The notes: generated from the letters alone by a model not told the origin. DNA of 64,000 nucleotides from Thalassobaculum litoreum DSM 18839 (GCF_900102465.1 NZ_FNBW01000001.1:186557-250556); one strand, 5' to 3'. Counted from the first letter of the stretch, positions 33,530 to 41,838 are shown. A program made the numbers and translations.

Positions 33530-33651
33530 GCGTGGGCCCCGTGCCGTGGGTCTGTCACGGTCTTGCCACTTGGGCGATGAAGGCTGGCCCCCAATTCGGC
33601 TACAGTGCGCGTCAACAAGCGCCTCAATAAGATACGCATTGGAGGAAACAG

Positions 33652-34173
33652 ATGTCCGCCCTTATCCGACCGCATCACGGCCAGACGCCCCGGGTGGCGA
33701 CCGGCGCCTTCATCGCCGAGACCGCCGTGCTGATCGGCGAGGTCGAGATCGGCGAGGACGCGTCGATCTGGTACGGCACGGTCCTGCGCGGCGACGGTCA
33801 GTCGATCACGGTCGGCGCGCGCACCAACATCCAGGACGGAACGATCGTCCATATCACCTCCGACCGGTTCCCGACGGTGATCGGCTCCGGCATCACCATC
33901 GGACACGGCGCGATCATTCACGCCTGCACGCTGGAGGATGACAGCTTCGTCGGCATGGGCGCTACCGTGATGGATGGGGCGGTGGTCCAGCGCCACGCCA
34001 TGGTCGCCGCCGGCGCGCTGGTCACGCCGGGCAAACTGGTGCCGACCGGCGAGCTGTGGGCCGGATCGCCGGCGAAGAAGATGCGCGACCTCACCGAGGC
34101 CGACTTCGACCAGATCCACCGCTCGGCAGAACATTACTGCGAGCTTGCCCGCAGCTACATGGTCGGACGGTGA
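33652..34173 (+). CDS. Gamma-class carbonic anhydrase family protein (LbH hexapeptide repeats)
   Basis: A 173-residue left-handed beta-helix protein of the YrdA/CaiE/gamma-CA group. Hexapeptide repeats run through residues about 20-135. Zn ligands typical of the family are seen in NIQDGTIVHI and TIGHGAIIHAC. ATG 33652 follows GGAGGAAACAG. A secreted protein gene starts 5 bases after its stop. Enzymatic CO2 hydration is not certain; many members have no shown activity. Confidence 0.93.
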   Translation: MSALIRPHHGQTPRVATGAFIAETAVLIGEVEIGEDASIWYGTVLRGDGQSITVGARTNIQDGTIVHITSDRFPTVIGSGITIGHGAIIHACTLEDDSFVGMGATVMDGAVVQRHAMVAAGALVTPGKLVPTGELWAGSPAKKMRDLTEADFDQIHRSAEHYCELARSYMVGR

Positions 34174-34178
34174 GCGCC

Positions 34179-34958
34179 ATGGCACGTCTGACCTTCGCCC
34201 TGTGCCCCGTCCTGTGCCTCATCCTGGCCGCCATCTGCGCCGGACCGGCCGCGGCCCAGACCCCCGCCCAGACCCCCGCGTCTCCGGAGAAGGATCCGGT
34301 CGTCCTGGTCCGCCTGACGCCGGAGATCCTGGCGCAGTTCGCCGATCCCGATCTGCTGCTGCGGCAGGGGCCGCTGGAGATGTCGAAATACGACGAGGCG
34401 ACCAAGAAGGACGTCGTCATCCCGCCGGTGACCGACTGTTCCACCCTCCGGGCCATGCAGGAGGAGGGCTACTACACCTACACCTCCCAGGGCATGGCCC
34501 AGGAGACCGTCGTCTCGGACGTCTGCCGCATGGGCGAGCGCTACGCGGCGGCGACCTTCGAGGAGACCACCGCACCGAAGCACACCCTGCATGCCGACGT
34601 GCTCGACCTGTGGTCGGCCTGGTTTCAGCTCGCGGTCTCGGCCAATGTCGCCGATTCGGTGGCGGAAGCGGTTGAGCGCGGCGTCTCCCTCGGCGCGTTC
34701 CATGAGCCGTCGCTGGAATCCTGCGGGCCGCGGGCGGTGGAGCGCAAGGATCCCTGGACGATCACCGCGCGGAACAAGTGCGACGGGCTGTACCTCTCGA
34801 TCGTGGGGGAGGAGTTCACGGCCTCGGGCAAGGTGCGTCCGGTGGTGTTCTACCACCTGAACGCCACCGGGGGCTCGCTGCGCACCGGCGGCTATACCGC
34901 GGTGGGCCGCCATCCGGCCTCGGGCGTTTGGACTCCGGTGCAGTTCCTGTCGCGCTAG
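34179..34958 (+). CDS. Exported protein of unknown function
   Basis: A 259-residue protein with a clear signal peptide (LTFALCPVLCLILAAICAGPAAAQ, cleavage near residue 26), then a Pro/Thr-rich linker and a soluble domain. Four Cys in the mature part (VTDCST, SDVCRM, ESCGPR, NKCDG) could form two disulfides. No family recognised. It may be periplasmic. It starts 5 bases after the gamma-carbonic anhydrase gene, so it probably belongs to the same transcript. Its stop codon is the first part of a palindromic repeat. Confidence 0.75.
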   Translation: MARLTFALCPVLCLILAAICAGPAAAQTPAQTPASPEKDPVVLVRLTPEILAQFADPDLLLRQGPLEMSKYDEATKKDVVIPPVTDCSTLRAMQEEGYYTYTSQGMAQETVVSDVCRMGERYAAATFEETTAPKHTLHADVLDLWSAWFQLAVSANVADSVAEAVERGVSLGAFHEPSLESCGPRAVERKDPWTITARNKCDGLYLSIVGEEFTASGKVRPVVFYHLNATGGSLRTGGYTAVGRHPASGVWTPVQFLSR

Positions 34959-35006
34959 AGGGCGATCGGTTCAGATCGAAACGATCTGAACCGTGAATCG
35001 CCCTCT
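34957..35006. repeat. 50-bp double palindrome repeat, copy 1 (REP-like)
   Basis: A perfect nested inverted repeat. Outer arms are 34957-34966 and 34997-35006 (10 bp); inner arms are 34967-34978 and 34982-34993 (12 bp), with a 3-base loop and an unpaired TGA. It begins at the A of the TAG stop of the preceding gene and would act as a terminator-like hairpin. The same layout recurs at 37911-37960. Confidence 0.92.
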
Positions 35007-35032
35007 GACCCATTAGAGATAGAGCAATTTCA

Positions 35033-35060
35033 CACGAGCAGATGTTTCCATCTGATCGTG
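35033..35060. repeat. Second hairpin following REP-like copy 1
   Basis: CACGA-G-CAGATG (35033-35044) pairs with CATCTG-A-TCGTG (35049-35060) with a TTTC loop and one mismatch. A TTTTCT run follows. It could terminate the upstream transcript. Confidence 0.75.
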
Positions 35061-35082
35061 ATTTTCTCCAGGGGGGAACCTG

Positions 35083-35991
35083 CTAAGCGGTCTGCGGGCG
35101 CGGCGGCGCGATCGGCGGGACCAGAAGGATCGCGGCCAGGACGAGGCCGGAGGCCGCGATCTCGCGCGCCCCGACCGTCTCGCCGAAGGCCAGCCATCCC
35201 AGTGCGATCATGGTCGGCAGCTCGACCGCGCCGGCCGCCGCACTGCGGCCGGGTCCGATCTTCGGGGCCGCCACCGTATAGAGAAGCTGCGGGATCAGGG
35301 CGGTGACCAGCCCCATGGCGAGCAGGATCAGCCAGACATCGCCGTCGCGCGGCAGGAAGGCGGCCGGATCGGTCAGCGCCACCAGCGGGGCGAGGCCGAT
35401 CACGCAACCGACCATGCCGCAGGCCAGCTTCTCCACCGAGGTGAGGCTTGGGGTGAGGCAGGTCAGCACCACGATGATCAGCGCGAACATGATCGGTGCC
35501 GGCAGCGACAGCAGCAGGGACCAGGACGCGGCCCCGCTCACGCCGCCGTCGAAGATCAGCAGGGCGGCCGCCAGGACCAGGGCGCAGCCGCCCCAGGCCC
35601 GCAGCGTCGGCGTCTGCCGCGCCAGCAGCCAGGCCAGCAGCAGGGCGAAGACCGGATAGGTCATGTAGACCAACCCGACCATGGCCACCGACTGGACCTC
35701 CAGCGCCTCCAGATAGCTGACCCAGCCGATGCCCATCAGAATCCCGGCCCCGAGCAGCCGGAAGGCGTCGCGGCGCTTCTCCCGGGCCAGGGGCAGGAAG
35801 GGAAACATGATCAGCGCGCTGGAGGCGTAGCGGAAGAAGCCGATCGAGGCCGCCGACATGCCGGCGTCGAGCAACAGCTTGGCGAACAGCGGCACCATGC
35901 CGAAGCTCACGCAGGCGGCGGTGACGGCGAGCGTGGCCGTGGCCGGAGTCAGCCGGGGCGCGCGCAGGGGAAGGGGTCGGTTCAGGCTCAT
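35083..35991 (-). CDS. EamA/DMT-family drug/metabolite exporter
   Basis: A 302-residue transporter with ten hydrophobic helices in two EamA repeats. The first repeat includes FGMVPLFAKLLLDAGMSAASIGFFRYASSALIM, and the second ends with ELPTMIALGWLAFGETVGARE, the typical EamA helix. ATG 35991 is used; the frame can be extended upstream by 8-50 residues into the promoter region without similarity. It is divergent from a LysR gene over a 79-base region containing a 17-bp palindrome, which suggests LysR control of this exporter. Confidence 0.9.
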   Translation of the reverse strand: MSLNRPLPLRAPRLTPATATLAVTAACVSFGMVPLFAKLLLDAGMSAASIGFFRYASSALIMFPFLPLAREKRRDAFRLLGAGILMGIGWVSYLEALEVQSVAMVGLVYMTYPVFALLLAWLLARQTPTLRAWGGCALVLAAALLIFDGGVSGAASWSLLLSLPAPIMFALIIVVLTCLTPSLTSVEKLACGMVGCVIGLAPLVALTDPAAFLPRDGDVWLILLAMGLVTALIPQLLYTVAAPKIGPGRSAAAGAVELPTMIALGWLAFGETVGAREIAASGLVLAAILLVPPIAPPRPQTA

Positions 35992-36037
35992 GCGCTTCCA
36001 GATAGAGCTCGGACGGGTTGTCGAAAATTTCCAAATA

Positions 36038-36054
36038 TTCATGTTCGACATGAA
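36038..36054. promoter_or_regulatory. Candidate LysR operator, 17-bp palindrome
   Basis: TTCATGTTCGACATGAA is an inverted repeat with 7-bp arms in the divergent lysR/EamA promoter, 16 bases before the lysR start. An overlapping TGTCGAA (36019-36025) and TTCGACA (36044-36050) pair also exists. Location and symmetry fit LysR autoregulation. Confidence 0.65.
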
Positions 36055-36070
36055 ATGATTTAATGACTCT

Positions 36071-37039
36071 ATGAATCCACGCCTTGGCACCAACCATCTC
36101 GCCCTGCTGATCGCGCTGGCCGAGACCGGCAGCGTCGCGGCGGCCGGCAACCGCCTGGGGATCACCCAGTCCGCCGCCTCCCATCGTCTGCGCGAGGCCG
36201 AGCGGCGGCTGAACACGCCGCTGGTGCGGCGCAGCTCCACCGGCGTGACCCTGACCGAGGAGGGGGAGCGGCTGCACGCCTTCGCCGACCGGTTCCTGCG
36301 GGAGCTGGGGCGGCTGGAACAGGACATCGAGAACACCCGGGCCAGCGGCCGCGACCTGGTCCGTGTCGGTCAGGCGACCTACAGCCGGTTTCACTGGCTG
36401 CCGGCCTTTCTCGAGTTTCTGGAGCGGCGCGATCCGACCCTGTCTTGCGATCTCTCCGTCGGCGCGACCCTGCGCCCCCTGGGCTGTCTGCAGGAAGGGG
36501 CGGTGGATGTGACCGCGGTCTATGGCAAGCCGACCGGATCCCGCCGCTTCCGATGGCAATGGCTGGCCAACGATCCGGTCGTCGCGGTGATGGCCCCGGA
36601 CCATCGGCTGGCCGGCGAGGCGTATGTCGACTCGTCCCTGCTGGCGAACGAGCGGGTGTTCTCCTATCCCTTCGCCAGCGATCCCGGCTTCGAATGGGAG
36701 ACGCTGATCGGGCCGCCGACCACGCCCTATCGCCGCCTGACCGTGCTGCAGACGCCGGAATCCTCCATCGACCTGTTGCGGGCCGGCTACGGGGTCGCGC
36801 TGTTCAGCCGCTGGGCGATCCGCCCGGAACTGGCCGACGGCACGCTGATCGCCAAGCCGATCGGCCAGGGCGGCCTGTCCCTGGACTGGTGGGTGGTGAC
36901 CCGGGCAGACGATCCGCCGGACGCGCCGTCGAACCGCATGGTGGCGGCATGGCTCGACTGGGTGGCCTACGGAAAGCAGGGCTTCGCCACCCTGTCGTTC
37001 GACGGGGCGACGGGTGTCATGCAGGATCCGGGGGACTGA
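36071..37039 (+). CDS. LysR-family transcriptional regulator
   Basis: A 322-residue LTTR. An N-terminal winged helix-turn-helix is at residues about 8-65 (LLIALAETGSVAAAGNRLGITQSAASHRLREAERRL) and the periplasmic-binding-protein-like effector domain at about 95-300. The latter resembles MetR (LVRVGQATYSRFHWLPAFLEFL), though that is only a weak hint at ligand. ATG 36071 has no evident ribosome site. The divergent EamA exporter is its most likely target. Confidence 0.93.
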   Translation: MNPRLGTNHLALLIALAETGSVAAAGNRLGITQSAASHRLREAERRLNTPLVRRSSTGVTLTEEGERLHAFADRFLRELGRLEQDIENTRASGRDLVRVGQATYSRFHWLPAFLEFLERRDPTLSCDLSVGATLRPLGCLQEGAVDVTAVYGKPTGSRRFRWQWLANDPVVAVMAPDHRLAGEAYVDSSLLANERVFSYPFASDPGFEWETLIGPPTTPYRRLTVLQTPESSIDLLRAGYGVALFSRWAIRPELADGTLIAKPIGQGGLSLDWWVVTRADDPPDAPSNRMVAAWLDWVAYGKQGFATLSFDGATGVMQDPGD

Positions 37040-37123
37040 CCGGCGACGCGGGAGGTTGCTTTTGGCGTCGCCAGAGGCTTGTCTCTGCCGCCCCCTTCGG
37101 CCGCCCCCTTGCATAGCGGTTCC

Positions 37124-37912
37124 ATGACCCTCGTTCTGTTCTCCATTCTCTGGAAGACCCTCGCCACCGCCTCGGTGATCATCGCCGCCGGCCGTCTCGC
37201 CCGCCGGCTCGGCCCGCTGCTCACCTCGGTGCTGATCACCATGCCGTTCAACGCCGGCCCGGGGTTCTTCTTCGTCGCCCTGGATCAGAAGCGGCAGTTC
37301 ATCGCCGAGGGCGCGCTGATGGCCTTCGGCGTGACCGGGATCATCCTGATCTACTGCACCGCCTGGGTGCATGCGGCGCGACGGTTCAATTTCGTCGTCA
37401 CCTCGCTGCTGGGCATCTGCGCCTGGCTGGCCGGGGTGCTCGCGCTGGACTCGCTGACGCCGTCGCTGCTGGTGGCGAGCTGTTCGGTGGCGCTGGGCGC
37501 CCTCGGGGCGCTGGTGCTGCGCCGGCGCGGCATTCCCAAGCCGGTGGCCCCGCCCTCGGCCGCCGGGTGGCGCTTCGCCATCGTGCGCGGGTTGGCCGCC
37601 GGCATCGTGGTGGCAACGGTCGCCACCGCCAGCCCCTGGCTCGGGGCTCACTGGTCGGGGATTCTGCTGGCCTTCCCGACGACCCTGCTGGCCTCGACCT
37701 GGATGCTGTGGGGCCATTACGGCCGCGACTTCACCGCCGCGACCATGAACGCCGCCCAGCCGTCCCTGGTGGTCTATGCCAGCTTCTGCCTCGCCCTGCA
37801 CCTGCTCGCCGGGCCGATGGCCGGGGTCGCTGCCGTGCTGACCGCCTTCGCTCTCTCCGGCGTGGTGGCGGGGCTCTACGCTGCCGTGCTGATGCGGTTC
37901 TCCCGGCGTTAG
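37124..37912 (+). CDS. Integral membrane protein with internal duplication, unknown function
   Basis: A 262-residue protein with about eight hydrophobic helices. The halves look homologous: LGPLLTSVLITMPFNAGPGF in the first (from about residue 29) matches LGAHWSGILLAFPTTLLAST in the second (from about residue 172), each followed by a similar 40-residue stretch. No known family is recognised with confidence. It has a non-conserved spacer (about 120-150) rich in Arg and Pro. ATG 37124 begins the first helix. It lies in the same direction as the LysR gene, 84 bases on. Its TAG stop lies in the second REP-like repeat. Confidence 0.75.
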   Translation: MTLVLFSILWKTLATASVIIAAGRLARRLGPLLTSVLITMPFNAGPGFFFVALDQKRQFIAEGALMAFGVTGIILIYCTAWVHAARRFNFVVTSLLGICAWLAGVLALDSLTPSLLVASCSVALGALGALVLRRRGIPKPVAPPSAAGWRFAIVRGLAAGIVVATVATASPWLGAHWSGILLAFPTTLLASTWMLWGHYGRDFTAATMNAAQPSLVVYASFCLALHLLAGPMAGVAAVLTAFALSGVVAGLYAAVLMRFSRR

Positions 37913-37960
37913 AGCACGATCGCCTCAGATCGACTCGATCCGAGGCGTGAATCGTCCTCT
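37911..37960. repeat. 50-bp double palindrome repeat, copy 2 (REP-like)
   Basis: Same architecture as 34957-35006: outer arms 37911-37920 and 37951-37960, inner arms 37921-37932 and 37936-37947, a 3-base loop and an unpaired TGA. Each arm pair has one mismatch. It again begins at the A of the TAG stop of the preceding gene (37910-37912). Confidence 0.9.
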
Positions 37961-38062
37961 CAACCACTAAAGCTGCTTGAACCATTGCCGCCGCGCCGAA
38001 AGCGGTGCTCCAATGCCGTCCTCAGCAATCAATCGAGCCAGGACGCTCCCGGGGGACTGACT

Positions 38063-38959
38063 ATGGGTCACGTGACGACCGACGACGGTGTGAAGCTCTA
38101 CTTCGAGGAGGTCGGAGAGGGCACGCCGATCGTGTTCGTGCACGAGTATGCCGGCGACCACCGATCGTGGGAGCCGCAGATGCGCCATTTCGGCCGGCGC
38201 TACCGCTGCATCACCTACGCCGCTCGGGGCTACGCGCCGTCCGACATTCCGGAGAGCCCGGAGGCCTATGGCCAGGACCGGGCCCGTGAGGATATCCGCT
38301 CGATCCTGGACGGGCTCGGCATCGACGCCGCCCATATCGTCGGCCTGTCCATGGGCGGGTTCGCCACCCTGCATTTCGGCTTCCACCATCCCGACCGGGC
38401 CCTGTCCCTGACCGTGGCCGGCTGCGGCTACGGCGCCGATGCCGATCGCCGCGAGCAGTTCCGCAAGGAAACCGAGGCGACGGCCGACCGCATCGCGGCG
38501 GAGGGCATGGACGTGGTCGGCAAGGCCTATGCCATCGGCCCGACCCGGGTGCAGTTCGAGACCAAGGACCCGCGCGGCTGGAAGGAGTTCGAGACCCAGC
38601 TCTGCGAGCATTCCACCCTGGGGTCGGCCAACACCATGCGCGGCGTGCAGGCGCGCCGGCCGTCGCTCTACGATCTGGTCGACCAGATGAACGCGCTGAC
38701 CGTGCCGACCCTGATCGTCAACGGCGACGAGGACGATCCCTGTCTGGACGTCGGCAATTTCATGAAGCGGATGATCCCGTCGGCCGCCCTGTCGGTGCTG
38801 CCGAAGACCGGCCACACCATGAACATCGAGGAGCCGGCCCTGTTCAACGCCGTGGTGGAGGACTTCTTCCACACCGTGGAGTGCGGGCGTTGGGGATTGC
38901 GCGATCCGCGCTCGACCACCGGTGCCATCATCACGGCGGGGCCGGTCAACGACAAATAA
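38063..38959 (+). CDS. Alpha/beta hydrolase (first gene of three-gene operon)
   Basis: A 298-residue alpha/beta-hydrolase. The triad is readable: Ser96 in GLSMGGF, Asp in VNGDEDDPC and His in PKTGHTMNIEEP. VFVHEYAGDHRSWEPQM is the oxyanion and cap-entry region. ATG 38063 follows GGGGGA. Downstream are an SDR and an L-2-amino-thiazoline-4-carboxylate-hydrolase-like gene in the same direction with gaps of 15 and 14 bases and strong ribosome sites. The three probably act in one catabolic route of unknown substrate. Confidence 0.88.
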   Translation: MGHVTTDDGVKLYFEEVGEGTPIVFVHEYAGDHRSWEPQMRHFGRRYRCITYAARGYAPSDIPESPEAYGQDRAREDIRSILDGLGIDAAHIVGLSMGGFATLHFGFHHPDRALSLTVAGCGYGADADRREQFRKETEATADRIAAEGMDVVGKAYAIGPTRVQFETKDPRGWKEFETQLCEHSTLGSANTMRGVQARRPSLYDLVDQMNALTVPTLIVNGDEDDPCLDVGNFMKRMIPSAALSVLPKTGHTMNIEEPALFNAVVEDFFHTVECGRWGLRDPRSTTGAIITAGPVNDK

Positions 38960-38974
38960 GGGGAGGGTGCCGCC

Positions 38975-39739
38975 ATGGCGGACAAGCTGGAAGGACGGGT
39001 GGCCATCGTCACCGGTGGCGCGCGCGGCATCGGCCGGGCGATCTGCGAGGCCTTCGTGGAGGAGGGGGCGGCGGTGTACGTCGCCGACCTGCACGGCGGC
39101 GAGGCCGAGGCCCTGGCGGCGTCCCTGGTGGAGAGCGGCGGCCGGGCGGCCGGCGGCTATTGCGACGTGCGTTCCACCGACAGCGTCCGCGACGTGGTCG
39201 AGCAGGCGGCCCGGGCCTTCGGCGGCCTCGACATCCTGGTGGCCAACGCCGCGACCCTGACGCCCAAGGCGACCATCGAGACCCTGGAGGAGGAAGCCTG
39301 GACCCAGGCCCTGGCGGTCAATCTCACTGGCGCCTTCCACCTGTGCAAGCACGGTATCCCGCATCTGAAGCGGGCCGGCGGCGGGTCGATCATCCTCACC
39401 GCCTCGCAGATGGGGCGGGTGGCGCGGGCCGGCAGCACGACCTACTGCACCACCAAGGGCGCGCTGATCCAGATGGCCAAGGGCATGGCGCTGGACCACG
39501 CCGAGGACGGCATCCGGGTGAACACCCTGTCCCCCGGCGGCACCGCCACCGACCGCATGATCTCCCAGTTCGGCACCATGGATGAGGCGGAGAAGCAGTG
39601 GGGGCTGGCCATGCACCCGCTCGGCCGTCTCGGTCAGCCGGCGGAGATGGGCCGGGGCGCGGTGTTCCTGGCCAGCGACGATTCCAGCTTCATGACCGGT
39701 GCCGATCTGCTGCTCGACGGCGGGTACAGCGCGCGATAG
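38975..39739 (+). CDS. SDR-family oxidoreductase
   Basis: A 254-residue short-chain dehydrogenase/reductase. Cofactor motif TGGARGIG (13-20), NAA at 91-93, catalytic Ser144, Tyr157 and Lys161 (YCTTK) are all present. It probably oxidises a secondary alcohol with NAD(P). Middle gene of the hydrolase-SDR-ATC hydrolase operon; GGGGAGGG precedes ATG 38975. Confidence 0.94.
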   Translation: MADKLEGRVAIVTGGARGIGRAICEAFVEEGAAVYVADLHGGEAEALAASLVESGGRAAGGYCDVRSTDSVRDVVEQAARAFGGLDILVANAATLTPKATIETLEEEAWTQALAVNLTGAFHLCKHGIPHLKRAGGGSIILTASQMGRVARAGSTTYCTTKGALIQMAKGMALDHAEDGIRVNTLSPGGTATDRMISQFGTMDEAEKQWGLAMHPLGRLGQPAEMGRGAVFLASDDSSFMTGADLLLDGGYSAR

Positions 39740-39753
39740 CGCAGGAGGAGACA

Positions 39754-40221
39754 ATGGCCGACAGACTGCCGATCCTGGAACAGCGCCGCATCGAGGCGGA
39801 GGTGATCAAGCCGATCTACGAGGAGATGGTCGCCCAGCTCGGCAAGGCGCAGGCCCAGGACATCCTCGACAGTGCGATCCGGAAGGCGGCGATCGCCCAG
39901 GGCCAGAGCTTCGCGGCCGAGGCCGAGGGCGGCACCGACCTGGACAGCTTCGCCGACATCCAGAAGCACTGGACGGCGAGCGGCGCGCTGGAGATCGAGC
40001 CGGTCGACCGGACGCCGGAAACGCTGGACTTCAACGTGACCCGCTGCCGGTATTCGGAGATGTACAAGGCGATGGGGCTCGGCGAGATCGGCCACCTGCT
40101 GTCCTGCAACCGCGACGGCACGTTCTGCGAGGGCTACGACCCGCGCATCAAGCTGGAACGCACCCAGACTCTGATGGGCGGGGCGAGCCACTGCGACTTC
40201 CGATACACGTTCGAGGAATAG
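39754..40221 (+). CDS. L-2-amino-thiazoline-4-carboxylic acid hydrolase family protein
   Basis: A 155-residue protein of the ATC_hydrolase family, whose founding members open the thiazoline ring of ATC in cysteine production by pseudomonads. Family landmarks are LDFNVTRCRYSEMYKAMGLGEIGHLLSCNRD, with conserved Cys residues, and RTQTLMGGASHCDFRY. AGGAGGAG precedes ATG 39754. Most family members are found beside varied amidase or hydrolase genes and have unknown substrates. Here the partners are an alpha/beta hydrolase and an SDR. Confidence 0.85.
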   Translation: MADRLPILEQRRIEAEVIKPIYEEMVAQLGKAQAQDILDSAIRKAAIAQGQSFAAEAEGGTDLDSFADIQKHWTASGALEIEPVDRTPETLDFNVTRCRYSEMYKAMGLGEIGHLLSCNRDGTFCEGYDPRIKLERTQTLMGGASHCDFRYTFEE

Positions 40222-40520
40222 GCGCGGGGCGCGTCGGAAGGGCGCGCTCACTCCTTCCCGTCTTCCCGGCCTTGCGCCGGGATCCAGGGTAAAGCAGCCG
40301 GAACTCCGGAGGACGATTCCTGACGCTCCTGCAGCGTGATGGCTGGATCCCGGCGCAAGGCCGGGAAGACGGCAAAAAAAATGGCCGGGACGACGGGAAA
40401 GACGGCCGGGAAGACCGTAAAAAAAGCGGCCGGGAACACGGGGACCCGTTCAGAGCCGAGTCCTCATCCCGGCGAGCCGCGGGCTCGACCCGGGGCGCGG
40501 CGAAGGGCCGCCCGGGCAGC
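40222..40520. repeat. Repeat-rich intergenic region: 28-bp inverted repeat and ~24-bp direct-repeat array
   Basis: A perfect 28-bp inverted repeat has arms at 40260-40287 and 40343-40370, 55 bases apart. The right arm flows into four GGCCGGGA-led units starting at 40359, 40383, 40404 and 40428. These are interrupted by A-runs of 7-9 bases (about 40374-40381 and 40419-40425). No coding signal is evident. The arm sequence is related to the inverted repeat at 11047-11152. Confidence 0.85.
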
Positions 40521-41660
40521 CTACGCCACCCGCTGGCCTTCGACCCACACCCCGCGCACCACCGGCCGTCCTTCGATCAGCCGCACCCGGATCAGGTCCG
40601 CCCGCTTGCCCGGCTCCAGCACGCCGCGGTCGTCCAGTCCCGCGTAGCGTGCCGGCGTCGCGGTCACCGTGGCGACCGCGCGCGGGACGTCCCAGCCGGC
40701 CACATGCTCCACCAGCGAGAACGCCCCGTGCAGCATGCTCGCCGGCACGTAGTCCGACGAGATGATGTCCAGCAGCCCGGCGGCGGCCAGGTCGCGCGCC
40801 GTGATGTTGCCGTAGGACGAGCGGCCCCGGACCAGATTCGGCCCGCCCATCAGTACCGCCAGCCCATGGGCGCGGCAGGCCTCGGCGGCGACCCGGGTGG
40901 TCGGGAACTCGGCGATGGAACAGCCGATCTCGGCCGATTCCCGGACATGCGCCTCGGTCTCGTCGTCATGGCTGGCGAGGCTGATTCCGCGCTCCCGCGC
41001 CCAGTCGGCCACCGCGCGGCGCTGCTGCGGGCCGCGGGTGCGCGAGGCCTCGGTCAGGCGCTGGTAGGCTTCGGCGATTTCCTGCTCGCTCTGGCCGTCC
41101 ACCTCGCGGCGCAGGCGGCGCCAGACCTCGATATCGGCGGTCTGGCGCTGGCCCGGCGCGTGGTCCATCAGCGAGACCAGCCCGACCAGCGCGTTGTCGT
41201 CATGCTCGCCGAGCTGGTCGAGAACCTCCTCGCCGATGACCTCGCACCGCAGATGGATCCGGTGATCGGCCCGCAGCATCCCGGCGGTCCGGGCATCGGC
41301 GATGCCCTGGATGATCGGACCCACATGCGCGGCGCGCAGCTCGCCCTTCTCGGTCAGTCCCAGGCAGAGCGAATCGTAGACCGTGGTGATGCCGGAGGTG
41401 GCGATATGGCCGTCATGGGCGACGGCGGCCGAGACCGCGTCCCAGAACACCTGGGCCCGCGGCTGGAAATGCTTCTCGATATTGTCGGTATGCAGCTCCA
41501 CCAGCCCGGGCAGCAGGTAGTCGCCCGCGCAATCCACCGCGTCCGGCGGGGCGGCGGCGGTGTCGTCGACGGCGGAGATCTGCGATCCGGCCACCGACAG
41601 GGTTCCGTCGATCACGGCATCGGGGAGGACGATCCGGGCATTCTTGAAGGCGAGGGACAT
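40521..41660 (-). CDS. phnM: Alpha-D-ribose 1-methylphosphonate 5-triphosphate diphosphatase PhnM
   Basis: A 379-residue amidohydrolase of the PhnM family, which removes pyrophosphate in the C-P lyase pathway. Signatures: [16 protein letters not shown] (metal-binding HxD), [38 protein letters not shown] and [18 protein letters not shown]. Other phn genes (phnG-L, phnJ) are not next to it. The left neighbour is a repeat region and the right neighbour is rpmF, divergent from it. It may work with a phn cluster elsewhere or in a separate role. ATG 41660 is chosen by the conserved start. Confidence 0.93.
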   Translation of the reverse strand: MSLAFKNARIVLPDAVIDGTLSVAGSQISAVDDTAAAPPDAVDCAGDYLLPGLVELHTDNIEKHFQPRAQVFWDAVSAAVAHDGHIATSGITTVYDSLCLGLTEKGELRAAHVGPIIQGIADARTAGMLRADHRIHLRCEVIGEEVLDQLGEHDDNALVGLVSLMDHAPGQRQTADIEVWRRLRREVDGQSEQEIAEAYQRLTEASRTRGPQQRRAVADWARERGISLASHDDETEAHVRESAEIGCSIAEFPTTRVAAEACRAHGLAVLMGGPNLVRGRSSYGNITARDLAAAGLLDIISSDYVPASMLHGAFSLVEHVAGWDVPRAVATVTATPARYAGLDDRGVLEPGKRADLIRVRLIEGRPVVRGVWVEGQRVA

Positions 41661-41838
41661 GGCGGGAGCTTGTGCGGCCTGTGGGGTGAGTCGAGTATGC
41701 GGCGACGGTTGTGCGGGCAAGTTACCTTTATGTGTCGGCGGGGGACAGGAACCCTTGCGTCGCACCGCCAAGTTCCGTATATACCGCGCTCCGCTGCGGG
41801 GGTGCCCGCGGCACCGTGTTTCTATTGGAGTGCGAACG

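Noticed and set aside
35030-37801. Reverse-strand frame of about 923 codons
   Set aside because: Runs antisense through the LysR and membrane-protein genes and out of frame through EamA; composition typical of a shadow frame.
40359-40440. Direct repeats as a possible CRISPR array
   Set aside because: Units are only about 24 bases, contiguous, without unique spacers, and no cas genes are present.
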